From: Yinghuangia sp045039925
GTDB lineage: Bacteria > Actinomycetota > Actinomycetes > Streptomycetales > Streptomycetaceae
Assembly (NCBI GenBank): GCA_045039925.1
Contig: CP108400.1
Span: 7,874,001 to 7,938,000, forward strand
DNA length: 64,000 nucleotides
Reading direction: 5' to 3'
Both the position numbers and the translations under genes were made by a program. Of this stretch, positions 9,142-18,657 are shown piece after piece. Each line of letters starts with the position of its first letter. Positions within the stretch are counted from its first letter, which is position 1. The notes below the pieces were generated by a model. It saw only the letters and a list, made by a program, of their open reading frames with translations, made no database searches and was not told the origin of the DNA.

Positions 9142-12100
9142 ATGCGCCCACGCGGATTGCGCGGATGGGTTCGCGATTTCCCGCGCCCGATGCGGCTAGC
9201 CGCGCTGACCGCGGCGGGCGCGATGGTGGTGACGCTCACCCCGGCTGAGGCGATGGCGGCGCGGACGCCTGCCCGCACCACGGTGGAACTGCCGGACCTG
9301 CAGAAGGAAACGCCGGTCAGCGGCAAGGACACCGCGGCGAACTTTCAGCAGCCGGTGGCCCCGGGCACGCAGATCGAGTACGCCCCCACCCGCGTCACGC
9401 CCATCGACGGCGGCCAGGAACTGATCGTGCTCGGGAGCGGCGATCAGGCTGCCGCGCGGACCGCCATCCCGAACATCGCGCCCACCTCGGCGGGTTCCAT
9501 GCAGCAGGTCGCAGGCCTGCCGCTGTGGGTCGGGCCGGCGCAGCAGCCCACGGCCCCGCTTGCCGCGCGGTCCGCCACGCCGGACGACGCCCTGGTGGCG
9601 GCAGGTGCCGACCAGGCCGCGGCCACCGCGGACCCCGCCCCCGCCGGAACGTGGACGGTCACCGTCCCGACGCGGGCCGAGACCGAAGCGGCCGGCATCG
9701 ACGGCGTGCTGATGAAGCTCGAACCCTCCCCCGACGCCAGCCCGGTCGATCTGCGCTTGAAGTACGAGCAGTTCGAGCAGCTGTACGGCGCGGGGTGGGG
9801 GTCACGGCTGCGGTTCGTGCAGTTCCCCGCGTGCTTCCTGACCACTCCCGAACTCGCGGGCTGCTCCGAGGCCACCGAGGTCGAGTCGGTCAACAACGCC
9901 ACCGCCAACGAGGTCTCCGCCACGGTGGCGCCGGCCGCGGAACCGGCCCCGCAAGGCGCACAGTCCTTCGCCGCAACAGCGTCGGCCACAGGCGGCGCGG
10001 TCGTGCTGGCCGCGACCGGCGGCAAGTCCGGCGAGGCCGGCGACTACCAGGCCACATCCCTGCAGCCGTCGGGCAAGTGGACCGCCGGAGGATCCTCCGG
10101 CGGATTCTCCTGGACCTACCCGGTAGAGACTCCGCCGGTCGCCGCCGGCCCGAAGCCGTCAGTGTCGCTGGGCTACTCCTCCCAGTCCGTCGACGGCCGC
10201 ACGTCCACCACCAACAACCAGGCCTCCTGGGTCGGCGACGGCTGGGACTACCACCCCGGCTTCATCGAGCGCACCTACCGCGGCTGCGCCGACGACAAGA
10301 CCAACGGCAACAACACCAAGAACACCGGCGACCTGTGCTGGCGCGGCTACAACGCGGTCCTGTCGCTGGAAGGCTCCTCCACCCAACTCGTCCCGACGTG
10401 GGCCTCGGCGGCGGACCGCGACGCGGGCAAGGCACCGATCAAGTGGACTCCCGCCAACGACAACGGCACCCGGGTCGAGCAGAAGTTCGGCGCCGCCAAC
10501 GGCGACAACGACGGCGAGCACTGGGTCGTCACCACCGCCAACGGCACGCGCTACCACTTCGGGCTCAACCGCCTGCCCGGCTGGAGCGACGGCAAGGCCA
10601 CCAGCAACTCGGCCTTCACCGTCCCGGTGTTCGGCAACCAGACCGGCGAACCGTGCCGCCAGACCACGTTCGAGGCCTCCGCCTGCGACCAGGCGTGGCG
10701 CTGGAACCTCGACTACGTCGAGGACACCCACGGCAACGCCATGGCGCTTTACTGGAACCAGGAGAAGAACTGGTACGCCCAGGCCGGCAAGTCCGACGCC
10801 CCCAAGCCCTACGTACGCGGCGGCTGGCTGGACCGCATCGAGTACGGGCTGCGCGCGGACTCCGTCTACACCAAGGCCGCCCCCGCGAAGATCAGCTTCG
10901 CCGTCGACGAACGCTGCCTGCGTACCTCTGAGTTCGACTGCTCCGACGCGAAGTTCACCAAGCACAGCACCGACGGGCTGCACTGGCCCGACGTCCCGGT
11001 CGACTCCATGTGCAAGGACACCGGCAAGTGCATGGTCGGCGGGCCCACGTTCTGGACCCGCAAGTGGCTGACCACCATCACCACCCAGGTCGCCACCGCC
11101 CCCGGCGCCGCCACGTACCGCCCCGTCGACTCCTACGAGCTCAAGCACAACTTCCTCGACGCCCGCTACGACACCAACCCGCCCGCCTGGCTCGACTCGA
11201 TCCAGCGCACCGGACACGCCGCCGACGGCAAGATCCTGGCGCTGCCCCCGGTCACGTTCCACGCCAACGCCGTCGACATGCCCAACCGGCAGACCGGCCC
11301 CGGCGACAACCGCCCGCCGTTCGTCCGCCTCCGCGTCGAGAAGATCTTCACCGGGAGCGGCGGCGGCATCGTCGTCACCTACTCCCAGCCCGACCCGGTG
11401 TGCAGCCCCGGCGCCGCGAAGCCCAAGCCAGAGGAGAACACCTCCCGCTGCTACCCCGTCTACTGGGCTCCCGACGGTGCCGACGACCCCAAGGTCGAGT
11501 GGTTCAACAAGTACGTCGTCGAGAAGGTCTCCGAAGAGGACTACGTCAGTACCCCGGGCGAACCCGCGGTGGTCACCCAGTACCGGTACCTCGACGGCGC
11601 CGCCTGGGCCAAGGACGACAACGAGCTCGCCAAACCGGCCGAGCGCACCTGGAACCAATGGCGCGGCTACGCCCGCGTCCAGGTCGTCACCGGACGCACC
11701 GACACAAGCCAGGGCACTGTGGCCGGACTGCTCGAGCAGCGGTTCTTCCGCGGCATGCACGGCGACCCGATGCCCAGCGGCCCGCCGCGGACGGTCAAGG
11801 TCAAGGACTCCACGGGCGCGGACATCGCCGACGACCTGCCGGCCTTCCGCAGCCAGGTCGCGGAGACCATCACCTATCTCGGCGACGGCCAGCCGGTCGC
11901 CGCACGCCAGGTCACCACGCCATGGGCGCGCACCACCGCCACCCAGACCCGCCCCGAACTCCCCGACTTGCAGGCGTACCAGTCCGGCGTCGCCGCTACC
12001 GGCAAGACCGAGAAGATCAGCGGCAGCCGTGAGCGCAGCACCCGGTCCACCGTTGTCTCCGACCCGGTCTACGGCCTGCCCACCTCGACCGAGGACCTGG

Positions 12101-15100
12101 GCGACACCGCCGTGACCGGCGACGAGCAGTGCACGGTCATCACCTACGCTCACCACACCGCCGCCAACATCGTCGGCGCGAAGGTCCGCGTCCGCACGAC
12201 CGCCGGGCTGTGCGCAGACGCCACCAGCGCGGGTCCCGACCGAATCATCGGTGATTCCCTCACCCTCTACGACAACCTGCCCTTCGAGCAGGCCCCCACC
12301 AAGGGCGACGTCACCTCCGTCCAGACCATCACCGGTTCCGGCGCCAGCCACACGGTCACCACCGCGACCAGCTACGACGTGTACGGACGCGTCACCAAGG
12401 TCACCGACGCCGACGGCCGCGACACCACCACCATCTACACCCCGGCGGACAACAGCACCCCGACCCAGGTCCAGGTCACCAACCCCCTCGGCCACAAGAC
12501 AGCCACCGCACAGGAGACCGGACGCGGCAGCACCCTGACGGCTACCGACGCCAACGGGAAGATCACCCGCACCGACTACGACCCGCTGGGACGCCCGGTC
12601 GCGGTGTGGACGCCGTCACGCCAATTCGACGGCGCCACTCCGAACGTCCGCCACACCTACGACGTCTCCGGCAGCCGCGTCCCCGTCGTCACCACGGAGA
12701 CCCTGCGCGACAACGGCACCTACGCAGTCGCCAAGAGCCTGTACGACGGCATGCTGCGGCCCCGCCAAACCCAGACCGAAGCCGTCGGCGCCGGCCGCCT
12801 CGTCTCCGACACCTTCTACAACCCCAGTGGCGGCACCCGCCGCACCAACACCACCTACCTGGCCACGGACGACCCGTCCGACGTGCTGTACGTCCCGACC
12901 AGCAACACCCAGATCCGCACCTGGACAGAGAACACTTACGACGGTCTGTCCCGGGTCACCAAGGCCGCACAGTGGTACGCCGGTGCGTCCGCCCCCGAAC
13001 GCGCCACCACCACGACCTACGCCGGTGACTACACCGTCGTCACCCCGCCGCCCGGCGGCACCGCAGCCCGCACCTGGACCGACATCCTCGGCCGCACCGT
13101 CCGCCTGGAACAGTTCACCAACGCCACACAGACCTCTTTCGTCACCACCACCTACGCCTACGACCTGCGCGGCGACCGCACCCGTGTCACGGACGCCGCC
13201 GGCAACACCTGGACGTGGACCTACGACGCCCGCAAGCAACTCGTCGCCACCACGGACCCCGACAAGGGCGCCTCCACCTCCACCTACGACAACGCCGGGC
13301 GCCAGACCAGCACCACCGACGCGCGGGGCACCACACTCGCCACCACCTACGACGCGCTCGGCCGCAAGACCGCCCTGCGCAGCGGCGACGCGAACGGCCC
13401 CGTGCTCGCCGAGTGGACCTACGACGCGCTGCCCGGAGCCCTCGGCCAGCCCGTGGCGTCCAGCCGCTACGCCAACGGGAACGCCTACACCAGCGCGATC
13501 ACCGGCTACGACTCCGACTACCGGCCGCTCGGCACCACCGTCACCATCCCCGCCGCCGAGGGCTCCCTCGCCGGCACCTACACCACCACCCAGACCTACA
13601 GCCCGACCGGCAAGCTGACGGCGACCAACCTGCCCGCGGCCGGCGGACTGCCCGCCGAGAAGGTCGTCACCCGCTACAACGCGGACGACTTGCCGATCTC
13701 CACCTCGGGCCAGTCCTGGTACGCCTCCGACACCGTCTACAGCCCCTACGGCGAGGTCCTGCGCACCCAGTCCGGCACCGCGCCGACCCGGGTGTGGACC
13801 ACCAACACCTACGACGAGCACACCGGCCAGCTCCTCGTTGCAGCCACCCACCGCGAGGCCGGACCACACGCGGTCGCCGAGTCGCGCTACGGCTACGACA
13901 AGGCCGACAACGTCACCTACATCAACAACCGCACCCCTAACGCCGCCGGCGCCCTCACCGACGACGTCCAGTGCTTCAACTACGACCAGCTGCGCCGACT
14001 CGTCGACGCCTGGACCTCCGCCAACCACTGTGCCAGCGGCCCCAAGACCGGGGCCGGGGCCACCGTCGGCGGCCCGGACCCGTACTGGACCACCTACTCC
14101 CTCGACAACGTCGGCAACCGCACCGCCGAGACGATCCACGACCCGGCCGGTAACACGGCGAACGACGCCACCCGCACCTACACCTATCCCAAGACAGCCG
14201 GCGGCAACACGCACCAGGTCACCACCGTGACCGGCAGCGGCCCCGCCGCCCCGCCGACCAGCAGCTACACCTACGACGCCGACGGCAACACCCTCACCCG
14301 CACTATGGGCGGGACCACGCGCACCCACACCTGGAACGCCGAGGGCCAGCTCGAACGCGTCGCCGACCCCGGCACCACCAGCAGCTACGTCTACGACGCC
14401 AGCGGCAACCGCCTCATCGGCAAGACCACCACCGGCGGCACCACCAAGGCCACGCTGTACCTCGGCGCCACCGAGGTCACCGCCACGGGCACTTCCGTCG
14501 CCGCCGACCGCTACTACACCCACCCCGGCGCACCCACCGCCGTTCGCCGCACCGGCACCGCCGTCTCCTTCCTGGTCGCCGACCACCACGGGACCGCCAC
14601 CACCGCGATCAGCACTGCGGCCAGCATGACCGTGCAACAGCGCAAGGCCACCGCCTACGGGCAGCCCCGCGGCACCGCGCCCGCGGCATGGCCCAGCACC
14701 CGAGGCTTCATCGGCGGCACCAACGACACCACTGGCCTGACCCACCTGGGCGCCCGCGAATACGACCCCGGCCTCGGGCGGTTCATCAGCGTTGACCCGA
14801 TCATGGACCTGGCCGACCCCCAGCAGATGCACGGGTACGCCTACGCCAGCAACAACCCCACCACCAAGTCCGACCCGACCGGACTGCGCGAGTACGACGC
14901 GCACGCCAACGACACCGGCTCCTTCGGCCACCCGATGGGCAACGCGCTCGGTAGTGTGCCGACATCGCCCGGCGAGGAGGACAGCGACGACAACGACCAA
15001 GGCGGCGCCGCAGTCCAGTCCGGCGCTGCAGCCGCTGCGGCAGGAGCCGGGGCGAAGGGCGGGTTCGACTGGCGCCGCCTGTGGCGCCCACGCCACGACA

Positions 15101-15774
15101 CCGCCGTCATCGCCGCCACGGCATGGCTGAAGGCGAGGAACCCGGGCTACGAGGTCACCAACGAGGTGGGCATCCCCGGCGGCTCCAGCAAGAAGAACGG
15201 CAAGTACGGCTACGCCGACATCATCGTCTGGGGCGAAACCAGAGTCTGGATCTACGAGGTGAAGAACGGCGGCGGCGCCGCGGAGGCCTCGGCCCCCGCA
15301 CAGTTGGAGCACTACCAGCTGAAACTGGCCGAGTACCTCGCGGCCATCGGCGACCGCCGGACCGTGCACATCGGCAACCAGAAGATGCCCCCGGTGATCG
15401 TCCCGAACATGGACGTCTTCAGCGAGGCCCTCCAGGTCAGGTCCGGGAAGGCCAACGGCGTCATCATCTACGAAGCCCAGCAAGGGAAGATCCCGCACCT
15501 GCCCAAACCCGGACCGGTCCCGGTCACGGCCCCCGTACCCCTGACCGGCCTGCAACCCGCCGGGCTGAAGAACCGGCCCCTGTGGCAACCCCCGGGCGCA
15601 CCGGCCCTCCCGCGCGGCGCCGCCATCCCCCAGATACCCCACGGTGGCCAGGGTCTGCCGTCGTTCAACCTCCCGAACCTTCCAATCCCGCAACTGGATC
15701 CGAACTACTGGAAGACGGCGGGAATGGGGGGAGCAGCAGGACTCTTCTTCCTGCTCAGTCCGCTGGCAAACTGA
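9142..15774 (+). CDS. RHS-repeat polymorphic toxin with C-terminal PD-(D/E)XK nuclease-like domain
   Basis: A secreted contact-dependent polymorphic toxin of 2210 aa. I chose ATG 9142 because it begins a good signal peptide (Arg-rich n-region, LAALTAAGAMVVTLT, cleavage near AMA); the frame is open further upstream without a better start. The middle carries dozens of RHS/YD repeats (for example TYDALGRKTALRSG), which form a shell encapsulating the toxin. The RHS core ends at residue 1915 with the hallmark LGAREYDPGLGRFISVDP and DPTGL. The variable tip (about 295 aa) has D2026 in YADIIVWG and E2039-V-K2041 in IYEVKNGG, the spacing of a PD-(D/E)XK nuclease. After it come a Pro-rich stretch and a hydrophobic tail ending in GGAAGLFFLLSPLAN. 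The downstream gene is the candidate immunity protein. Nuclease activity is predicted, not shown. Confidence 0.9.
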   Translation: MRPRGLRGWVRDFPRPMRLAALTAAGAMVVTLTPAEAMAARTPARTTVELPDLQKETPVSGKDTAANFQQPVAPGTQIEYAPTRVTPIDGGQELIVLGSGDQAAARTAIPNIAPTSAGSMQQVAGLPLWVGPAQQPTAPLAARSATPDDALVAAGADQAAATADPAPAGTWTVTVPTRAETEAAGIDGVLMKLEPSPDASPVDLRLKYEQFEQLYGAGWGSRLRFVQFPACFLTTPELAGCSEATEVESVNNATANEVSATVAPAAEPAPQGAQSFAATASATGGAVVLAATGGKSGEAGDYQATSLQPSGKWTAGGSSGGFSWTYPVETPPVAAGPKPSVSLGYSSQSVDGRTSTTNNQASWVGDGWDYHPGFIERTYRGCADDKTNGNNTKNTGDLCWRGYNAVLSLEGSSTQLVPTWASAADRDAGKAPIKWTPANDNGTRVEQKFGAANGDNDGEHWVVTTANGTRYHFGLNRLPGWSDGKATSNSAFTVPVFGNQTGEPCRQTTFEASACDQAWRWNLDYVEDTHGNAMALYWNQEKNWYAQAGKSDAPKPYVRGGWLDRIEYGLRADSVYTKAAPAKISFAVDERCLRTSEFDCSDAKFTKHSTDGLHWPDVPVDSMCKDTGKCMVGGPTFWTRKWLTTITTQVATAPGAATYRPVDSYELKHNFLDARYDTNPPAWLDSIQRTGHAADGKILALPPVTFHANAVDMPNRQTGPGDNRPPFVRLRVEKIFTGSGGGIVVTYSQPDPVCSPGAAKPKPEENTSRCYPVYWAPDGADDPKVEWFNKYVVEKVSEEDYVSTPGEPAVVTQYRYLDGAAWAKDDNELAKPAERTWNQWRGYARVQVVTGRTDTSQGTVAGLLEQRFFRGMHGDPMPSGPPRTVKVKDSTGADIADDLPAFRSQVAETITYLGDGQPVAARQVTTPWARTTATQTRPELPDLQAYQSGVAATGKTEKISGSRERSTRSTVVSDPVYGLPTSTEDLGDTAVTGDEQCTVITYAHHTAANIVGAKVRVRTTAGLCADATSAGPDRIIGDSLTLYDNLPFEQAPTKGDVTSVQTITGSGASHTVTTATSYDVYGRVTKVTDADGRDTTTIYTPADNSTPTQVQVTNPLGHKTATAQETGRGSTLTATDANGKITRTDYDPLGRPVAVWTPSRQFDGATPNVRHTYDVSGSRVPVVTTETLRDNGTYAVAKSLYDGMLRPRQTQTEAVGAGRLVSDTFYNPSGGTRRTNTTYLATDDPSDVLYVPTSNTQIRTWTENTYDGLSRVTKAAQWYAGASAPERATTTTYAGDYTVVTPPPGGTAARTWTDILGRTVRLEQFTNATQTSFVTTTYAYDLRGDRTRVTDAAGNTWTWTYDARKQLVATTDPDKGASTSTYDNAGRQTSTTDARGTTLATTYDALGRKTALRSGDANGPVLAEWTYDALPGALGQPVASSRYANGNAYTSAITGYDSDYRPLGTTVTIPAAEGSLAGTYTTTQTYSPTGKLTATNLPAAGGLPAEKVVTRYNADDLPISTSGQSWYASDTVYSPYGEVLRTQSGTAPTRVWTTNTYDEHTGQLLVAATHREAGPHAVAESRYGYDKADNVTYINNRTPNAAGALTDDVQCFNYDQLRRLVDAWTSANHCASGPKTGAGATVGGPDPYWTTYSLDNVGNRTAETIHDPAGNTANDATRTYTYPKTAGGNTHQVTTVTGSGPAAPPTSSYTYDADGNTLTRTMGGTTRTHTWNAEGQLERVADPGTTSSYVYDASGNRLIGKTTTGGTTKATLYLGATEVTATGTSVAADRYYTHPGAPTAVRRTGTAVSFLVADHHGTATTAISTAASMTVQQRKATAYGQPRGTAPAAWPSTRGFIGGTNDTTGLTHLGAREYDPGLGRFISVDPIMDLADPQQMHGYAYASNNPTTKSDPTGLREYDAHANDTGSFGHPMGNALGSVPTSPGEEDSDDNDQGGAAVQSGAAAAAAGAGAKGGFDWRRLWRPRHDTAVIAATAWLKARNPGYEVTNEVGIPGGSSKKNGKYGYADIIVWGETRVWIYEVKNGGGAAEASAPAQLEHYQLKLAEYLAAIGDRRTVHIGNQKMPPVIVPNMDVFSEALQVRSGKANGVIIYEAQQGKIPHLPKPGPVPVTAPVPLTGLQPAGLKNRPLWQPPGAPALPRGAAIPQIPHGGQGLPSFNLPNLPIPQLDPNYWKTAGMGGAAGLFFLLSPLAN

Positions 15775-15781
15775 CGTCCCG

Positions 15782-15822
15782 CCGGGGCGTGGAGGCCCAG
15801 CCAGGCATCCTCCACGCCCCGG
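15782..15822. terminator. Hairpin terminator after the RHS gene
   Basis: A perfect 14-bp inverted repeat (15782-15795 with 15809-15822) and a 13-nt loop begin 8 bases after the RHS stop codon. It would end or weaken transcription before the next gene at 15887, allowing toxin and immunity genes to be expressed at different levels. Confidence 0.7.
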
Positions 15823-15886
15823 TGATGCCGTCGCCTACGATGGCTACGGCCGAGGCGCAAGCCGATAACAACCGCCCGAAAACCCC

Positions 15887-16816
15887 ATGGGCTGCACGGA
15901 ACGGACCTTCATGGACCACATGCTCGTCTGCGAGATCGACGTCGAGCTCGCACGCCTCGACGACGCCGCCGCGCGGCTCGTCTGGTGGTTCCAGGAGTCG
16001 GTGGGACAGCTCGCGGCAGCCGCACGACAGGAAATCGAGAGCGGGCCCAAGCTGCCGCCCGAGGCGATCCGCCGCCCGATGCCGTGCGGCCCGCCAGGCG
16101 TGATGTGGGGCTTCGTCTCGGTCGGCCACGACGGCAAACCCGCCAAGCCCCGGGTCTACACCGCCAAGAACATGCAGTGGCTGCTCGGCGAACTGGCGAA
16201 GGTGCCCACCAGCGCGAAACTCCAGTTCTCGCCGCTGGACACCACCGGCTACCCGGACGACCCGACCATCAGCGTCGAGTTCCGGCGTGAGGACGCCTGT
16301 CCGGACTGGGGACGCCTCATCCTCCACACCATGCAGTCGCAGCTCGCCGACCCCGCCTACCAGGCCCGGCTGCTCGCCGTCCTCCGCGACCTCGCAGACG
16401 ACATCGGCCCTTCCTTCGGGTACATCGACCACACCCTCGCCGGCATCCTGCAGACCGGCCACGAAGCAAACCTGATGCCCGGCCCCCTCCCGCGCACCTT
16501 CCTCCCGGAAAGCCGCACCTACCTGCGCGGCTACAGCTGGCTCACCATCTGCCCCCAGGACATCGCCGACCGCCTCGGCGGCCCCGAAGCCCTCCGCGCA
16601 ACCGGCGCGTTCGCCAACGTGGTCCCCCTGCGTAACGGCGGCCTGTGGCTCCTGGCCACCCCAGACTTCGCCGACTACGACTACCCCGCAGCCGAACGCG
16701 TCTGGCGCGCCCTCGCCCCCGCCCTGCGCCCCGGCCCGGTAGCTCCCCCCGAGCCCGACGACCCCACTCTGCAGCACGTCGTCCGCCAGGACGCAGCCAC
16801 TCTGGGAGCGACATGA
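15887..16816 (+). CDS. Candidate RHS-toxin immunity protein (DUF3396/type VI immunity-like)
   Basis: A 309-aa cytosolic protein right after the RHS toxin, the usual place for its cognate immunity gene. The C-terminal part, GYSWLTICPQDIADRLGG followed by ALRATGAFANVVPLRNGG and LLATPDF, resembles the DUF3396 (type VI immunity) pattern. The middle is acidic and rich in aromatic residues. I gave the first ATG, 15887; ATG 15911 or 15920 are possible since no clear ribosome site precedes any of them. Its stop overlaps the start of the lipoprotein gene (ATGA). The assignment is a moderate-confidence family resemblance plus strong context; binding to the nuclease tip has not been shown. Confidence 0.6.
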   Translation: MGCTERTFMDHMLVCEIDVELARLDDAAARLVWWFQESVGQLAAAARQEIESGPKLPPEAIRRPMPCGPPGVMWGFVSVGHDGKPAKPRVYTAKNMQWLLGELAKVPTSAKLQFSPLDTTGYPDDPTISVEFRREDACPDWGRLILHTMQSQLADPAYQARLLAVLRDLADDIGPSFGYIDHTLAGILQTGHEANLMPGPLPRTFLPESRTYLRGYSWLTICPQDIADRLGGPEALRATGAFANVVPLRNGGLWLLATPDFADYDYPAAERVWRALAPALRPGPVAPPEPDDPTLQHVVRQDAATLGAT

Positions 16817-17277
16817 CCCCCGTACGACGTCTGTGCCGCTCGGCGTCCGCACCGACAGCCTTGGCCGCGGTCGGCCTCGGCATCGCGGTGCTCGCACTCG
16901 CCAGCTGCGCCTCCGACAGCGGCCGCGCCGGAGCCACCGCTCCCGGCAACGAGGCACCAGGGTCCTCCACGGTACCCACCAACCCCCTGCCCGCAGGCAG
17001 CAAGCCCGTAGCCACATCCTCGCTGGCCCCACACGGCCTGGTCCCGCCCGGGATGGAGGGCCGCCAGATGCCCAGCATCGCCCCCGAAACGATGCTGGTC
17101 TTCATCACCTTCGACGGCGGTCCCGCCGACGGCCGCACCCAGTGGCTGCCGATGTCCCGCATCCGCGACGTCATCGAACCAGACGGGTTCCCCGGCGCCC
17201 GCTACGTCACTACCTTCGAGGTCGTGCAGACCTCCAACAGCGAGGAAGCGCAACAGTTCGTTCCGGCAAGGGACTGA
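16813..17277 (+). CDS. Small lipoprotein
   Basis: A 154-aa exported lipoprotein. The N-terminus has Arg residues, a hydrophobic core (LAAVGLGIAVLALASC) and a lipobox ending LASC, followed by a Ser/Thr/Pro/Gly-rich linker. The mature domain, from about residue 75, has no family I recognise. ATG 16813 is preceded by GGGAG and overlaps the upstream stop by 4 nt, so it is coupled to the candidate immunity gene. It may protect the cell surface or help display the toxin; this is inferred from position. Confidence 0.75.
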   Translation: MTPVRRLCRSASAPTALAAVGLGIAVLALASCASDSGRAGATAPGNEAPGSSTVPTNPLPAGSKPVATSSLAPHGLVPPGMEGRQMPSIAPETMLVFITFDGGPADGRTQWLPMSRIRDVIEPDGFPGARYVTTFEVVQTSNSEEAQQFVPARD

Positions 17278-17283
17278 GCTGGC

Positions 17284-17722
17284 GACGCCACACCAGACTG
17301 TCCCGAACTCATCAATCTTGATCATGGGATCGCCTGCGGTGACCTGCATTGCGCTGTGCGACCACGCGCCGAGGCCGCTTGTCCAGCCGACGGTGTTGAA
17401 GGCGGGGAAGGCGCCGGTGGTGCTGGCGAGGGCGGTGAAGGTCTTGAGGGTGCCGTCGGTGTAGATGTAGGTGCCGATGACGTCGGCGCGTCCGTCGCCG
17501 TTGCTGTCGCCGAGGGCGAAGTGGGACTGATCGGTGTACCCACCAGCCGGCCTGCGGTACTTCGTAGCTCTTGATCGGCGCGTTGAACGTGCCGGTGGCC
17601 GTGGTCTTGAAGGTGTAGGCGGCGAACCGGCCGTCGGCGGTTCCTTGAACGGCGACGAGTTCGTCGGCGCCGGTCCCGTCCGAGTTGCCGGCCATCAAGG
17701 TGGTGCGGGCCCAGTCCCAGCC
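17284..17722 (-). pseudogene. FG-GAP/VCBS repeat protein fragment with frameshift
   Basis: The minus strand encodes part of a secreted FG-GAP protein: DWARTTLMAGNSDGTGADEL, then a Phe/Tyr/Thr-rich beta repeat ending IKSYEV. The frame then breaks near 17535-17560. It continues in another frame with YTDQSHFALGDSNGDGRADV and runs on to MQVTAGDPMIKID. Signal peptide, start and stop are missing. It is a decayed relative of the FG-GAP family at the right border of the RHS island, fused to the coiled-coil remnant on its 5' side. Confidence 0.7.
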
Positions 17723-17933
17723 CGTGGCCCTCGATGTCCGGCACCGCCGAGGCGTGCGCCGACATCTCGGCCATCACCTCCGCGACGGTTTCCCGCGCGA
17801 TCCGCAGCCGCTCCAACAGTCCGCGCGCCTCCTCGGCGCGTCGGGCCAACGCGGTGAGCTCGGCCCCGAGTTCGCCCACCCTTATCCGGGCGGCCGACTC
17901 CCGGGCCTCCAACTCCTCGAACGGCGATCCCAT
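17723..17933 (-). pseudogene. Coiled-coil protein N-terminal remnant (right copy)
   Basis: A start codon (ATG 17933) with GGAGG upstream opens about 70 codons of heptad-like helix: GSPFEELEARESAARIRVG, then LTALARRAEEARGLLERLR and IARETVAEVMAE. The frame then runs into the FG-GAP fragment and loses its own end. It is homologous to the shorter piece at 4046-4168 but on the opposite strand. It keeps the N-terminal part while the left copy keeps the C-terminal part, so the two together bracket the RHS island. Confidence 0.5.
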
Positions 17934-18002
17934 CCCACGCGCCTCCTCCATCCCCACGGCAGGGACGGACGACGCCGCCCACAGCCTGGATATGTAGGCT
18001 CG

Positions 18003-18022
18003 TTTTGAGCGAAAGCTCAAAA
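18003..18022. repeat. Perfect 8-bp inverted repeat with GAAA loop
   Basis: TTTTGAGC and GCTCAAAA flank a GAAA tetraloop, giving a compact hairpin. It lies just upstream of the membrane-protein gene at 18053 and next to the island border. It could be a leader hairpin, a terminator or one end of a mobile element; the sequence alone does not decide. Confidence 0.5.
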
Positions 18023-18052
18023 GGGCGATTCCCGGGACAGAGGGATGACGGG

Positions 18053-18469
18053 ATGGCCGCTCTGGCCTCGGCGTTCGCGCGCCCGCTGAACCGGACTGCC
18101 GCGGTCTGCGCCGGTACCGCCTTCGGTATGGCGGCGCTGCCCGTCCTCCTCATTCTCGGCGCCCTCCGCATGGCCGGGCTGACCTGGCTTGAGGTCAGCG
18201 GTCCCGGAGTCATCGCATTCACACTGCTCGTATGGCCGCTCACCGCGCGCACCAACCAAGGGCTGATAGCCGCTGAACTGGTATCGGGGACCGTCCTCGG
18301 GTCCGCGACCGTAGCCGTCGGCGTGCTCCTGGTGCCCTGGCTCGGAATCGTCGCCCTGATCCCGTTCCTGCCCGCCATCTGCGCGTCCCTTGCGGCAATG
18401 ACGGCCGCCTCCGGTGAACTGATCCGCGAAGAGGCCCCCACACCGCCCGGCTCCGGCACGATCAGATAG
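18053..18469 (+). CDS. Small membrane protein of unknown function
   Basis: A 138-aa protein with about four hydrophobic helices (AVCAGTAFGMAALPVLLILG, WLEVSGPGVIAFTLLVW, LIAAELVSGTVLGSATVAVG, LGIVALIPFLPAICASLAAM) and a short acidic-polar C-terminus. ATG 18053 is preceded by GAGGG about 9 nt upstream; a TTG at 18005 would lengthen it but falls inside the hairpin. No family is recognised. It stands alone between the RHS island and the Tad operon. Confidence 0.6.
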   Translation: MAALASAFARPLNRTAAVCAGTAFGMAALPVLLILGALRMAGLTWLEVSGPGVIAFTLLVWPLTARTNQGLIAAELVSGTVLGSATVAVGVLLVPWLGIVALIPFLPAICASLAAMTAASGELIREEAPTPPGSGTIR

Positions 18470-18483
18470 ACACGCAGCCCGTT

Positions 18484-18532
18484 ACGGAACTGCGCCTCTA
18501 TCGATGGATCTTCACTCCAACGGAACTGCGCC
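18484..18532. repeat. Two 13-bp direct repeats
   Basis: ACGGAACTGCGCC occurs at 18484-18496 and again at 18520-18532, 36 bp apart start to start. It lies in the gap between the membrane protein and the 3' end of the Tad operon. This may be an insertion-sequence scar or a protein-binding site. No transposase is adjacent. Confidence 0.45.
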
Positions 18533-18657
18533 CATTGTCAAAAACGGTTCGTCGACCCGGTATTGGCGATGCTGTTGCTGGCCCACGGATAGATAGCGGA
18601 CGACCGCGCTGAGCCTACGCCTCGGTGGCGGGCCTGCCGCCGTCGCGCGAGGCAGCG

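Noticed and set aside
10159..12495. Long open frame on the minus strand inside the RHS gene
   Set aside because: It is the antisense shadow of a GC-rich coding sequence: low-complexity Gly/Val/Asp translation, no ribosome site, and the plus strand carries clear RHS repeats.
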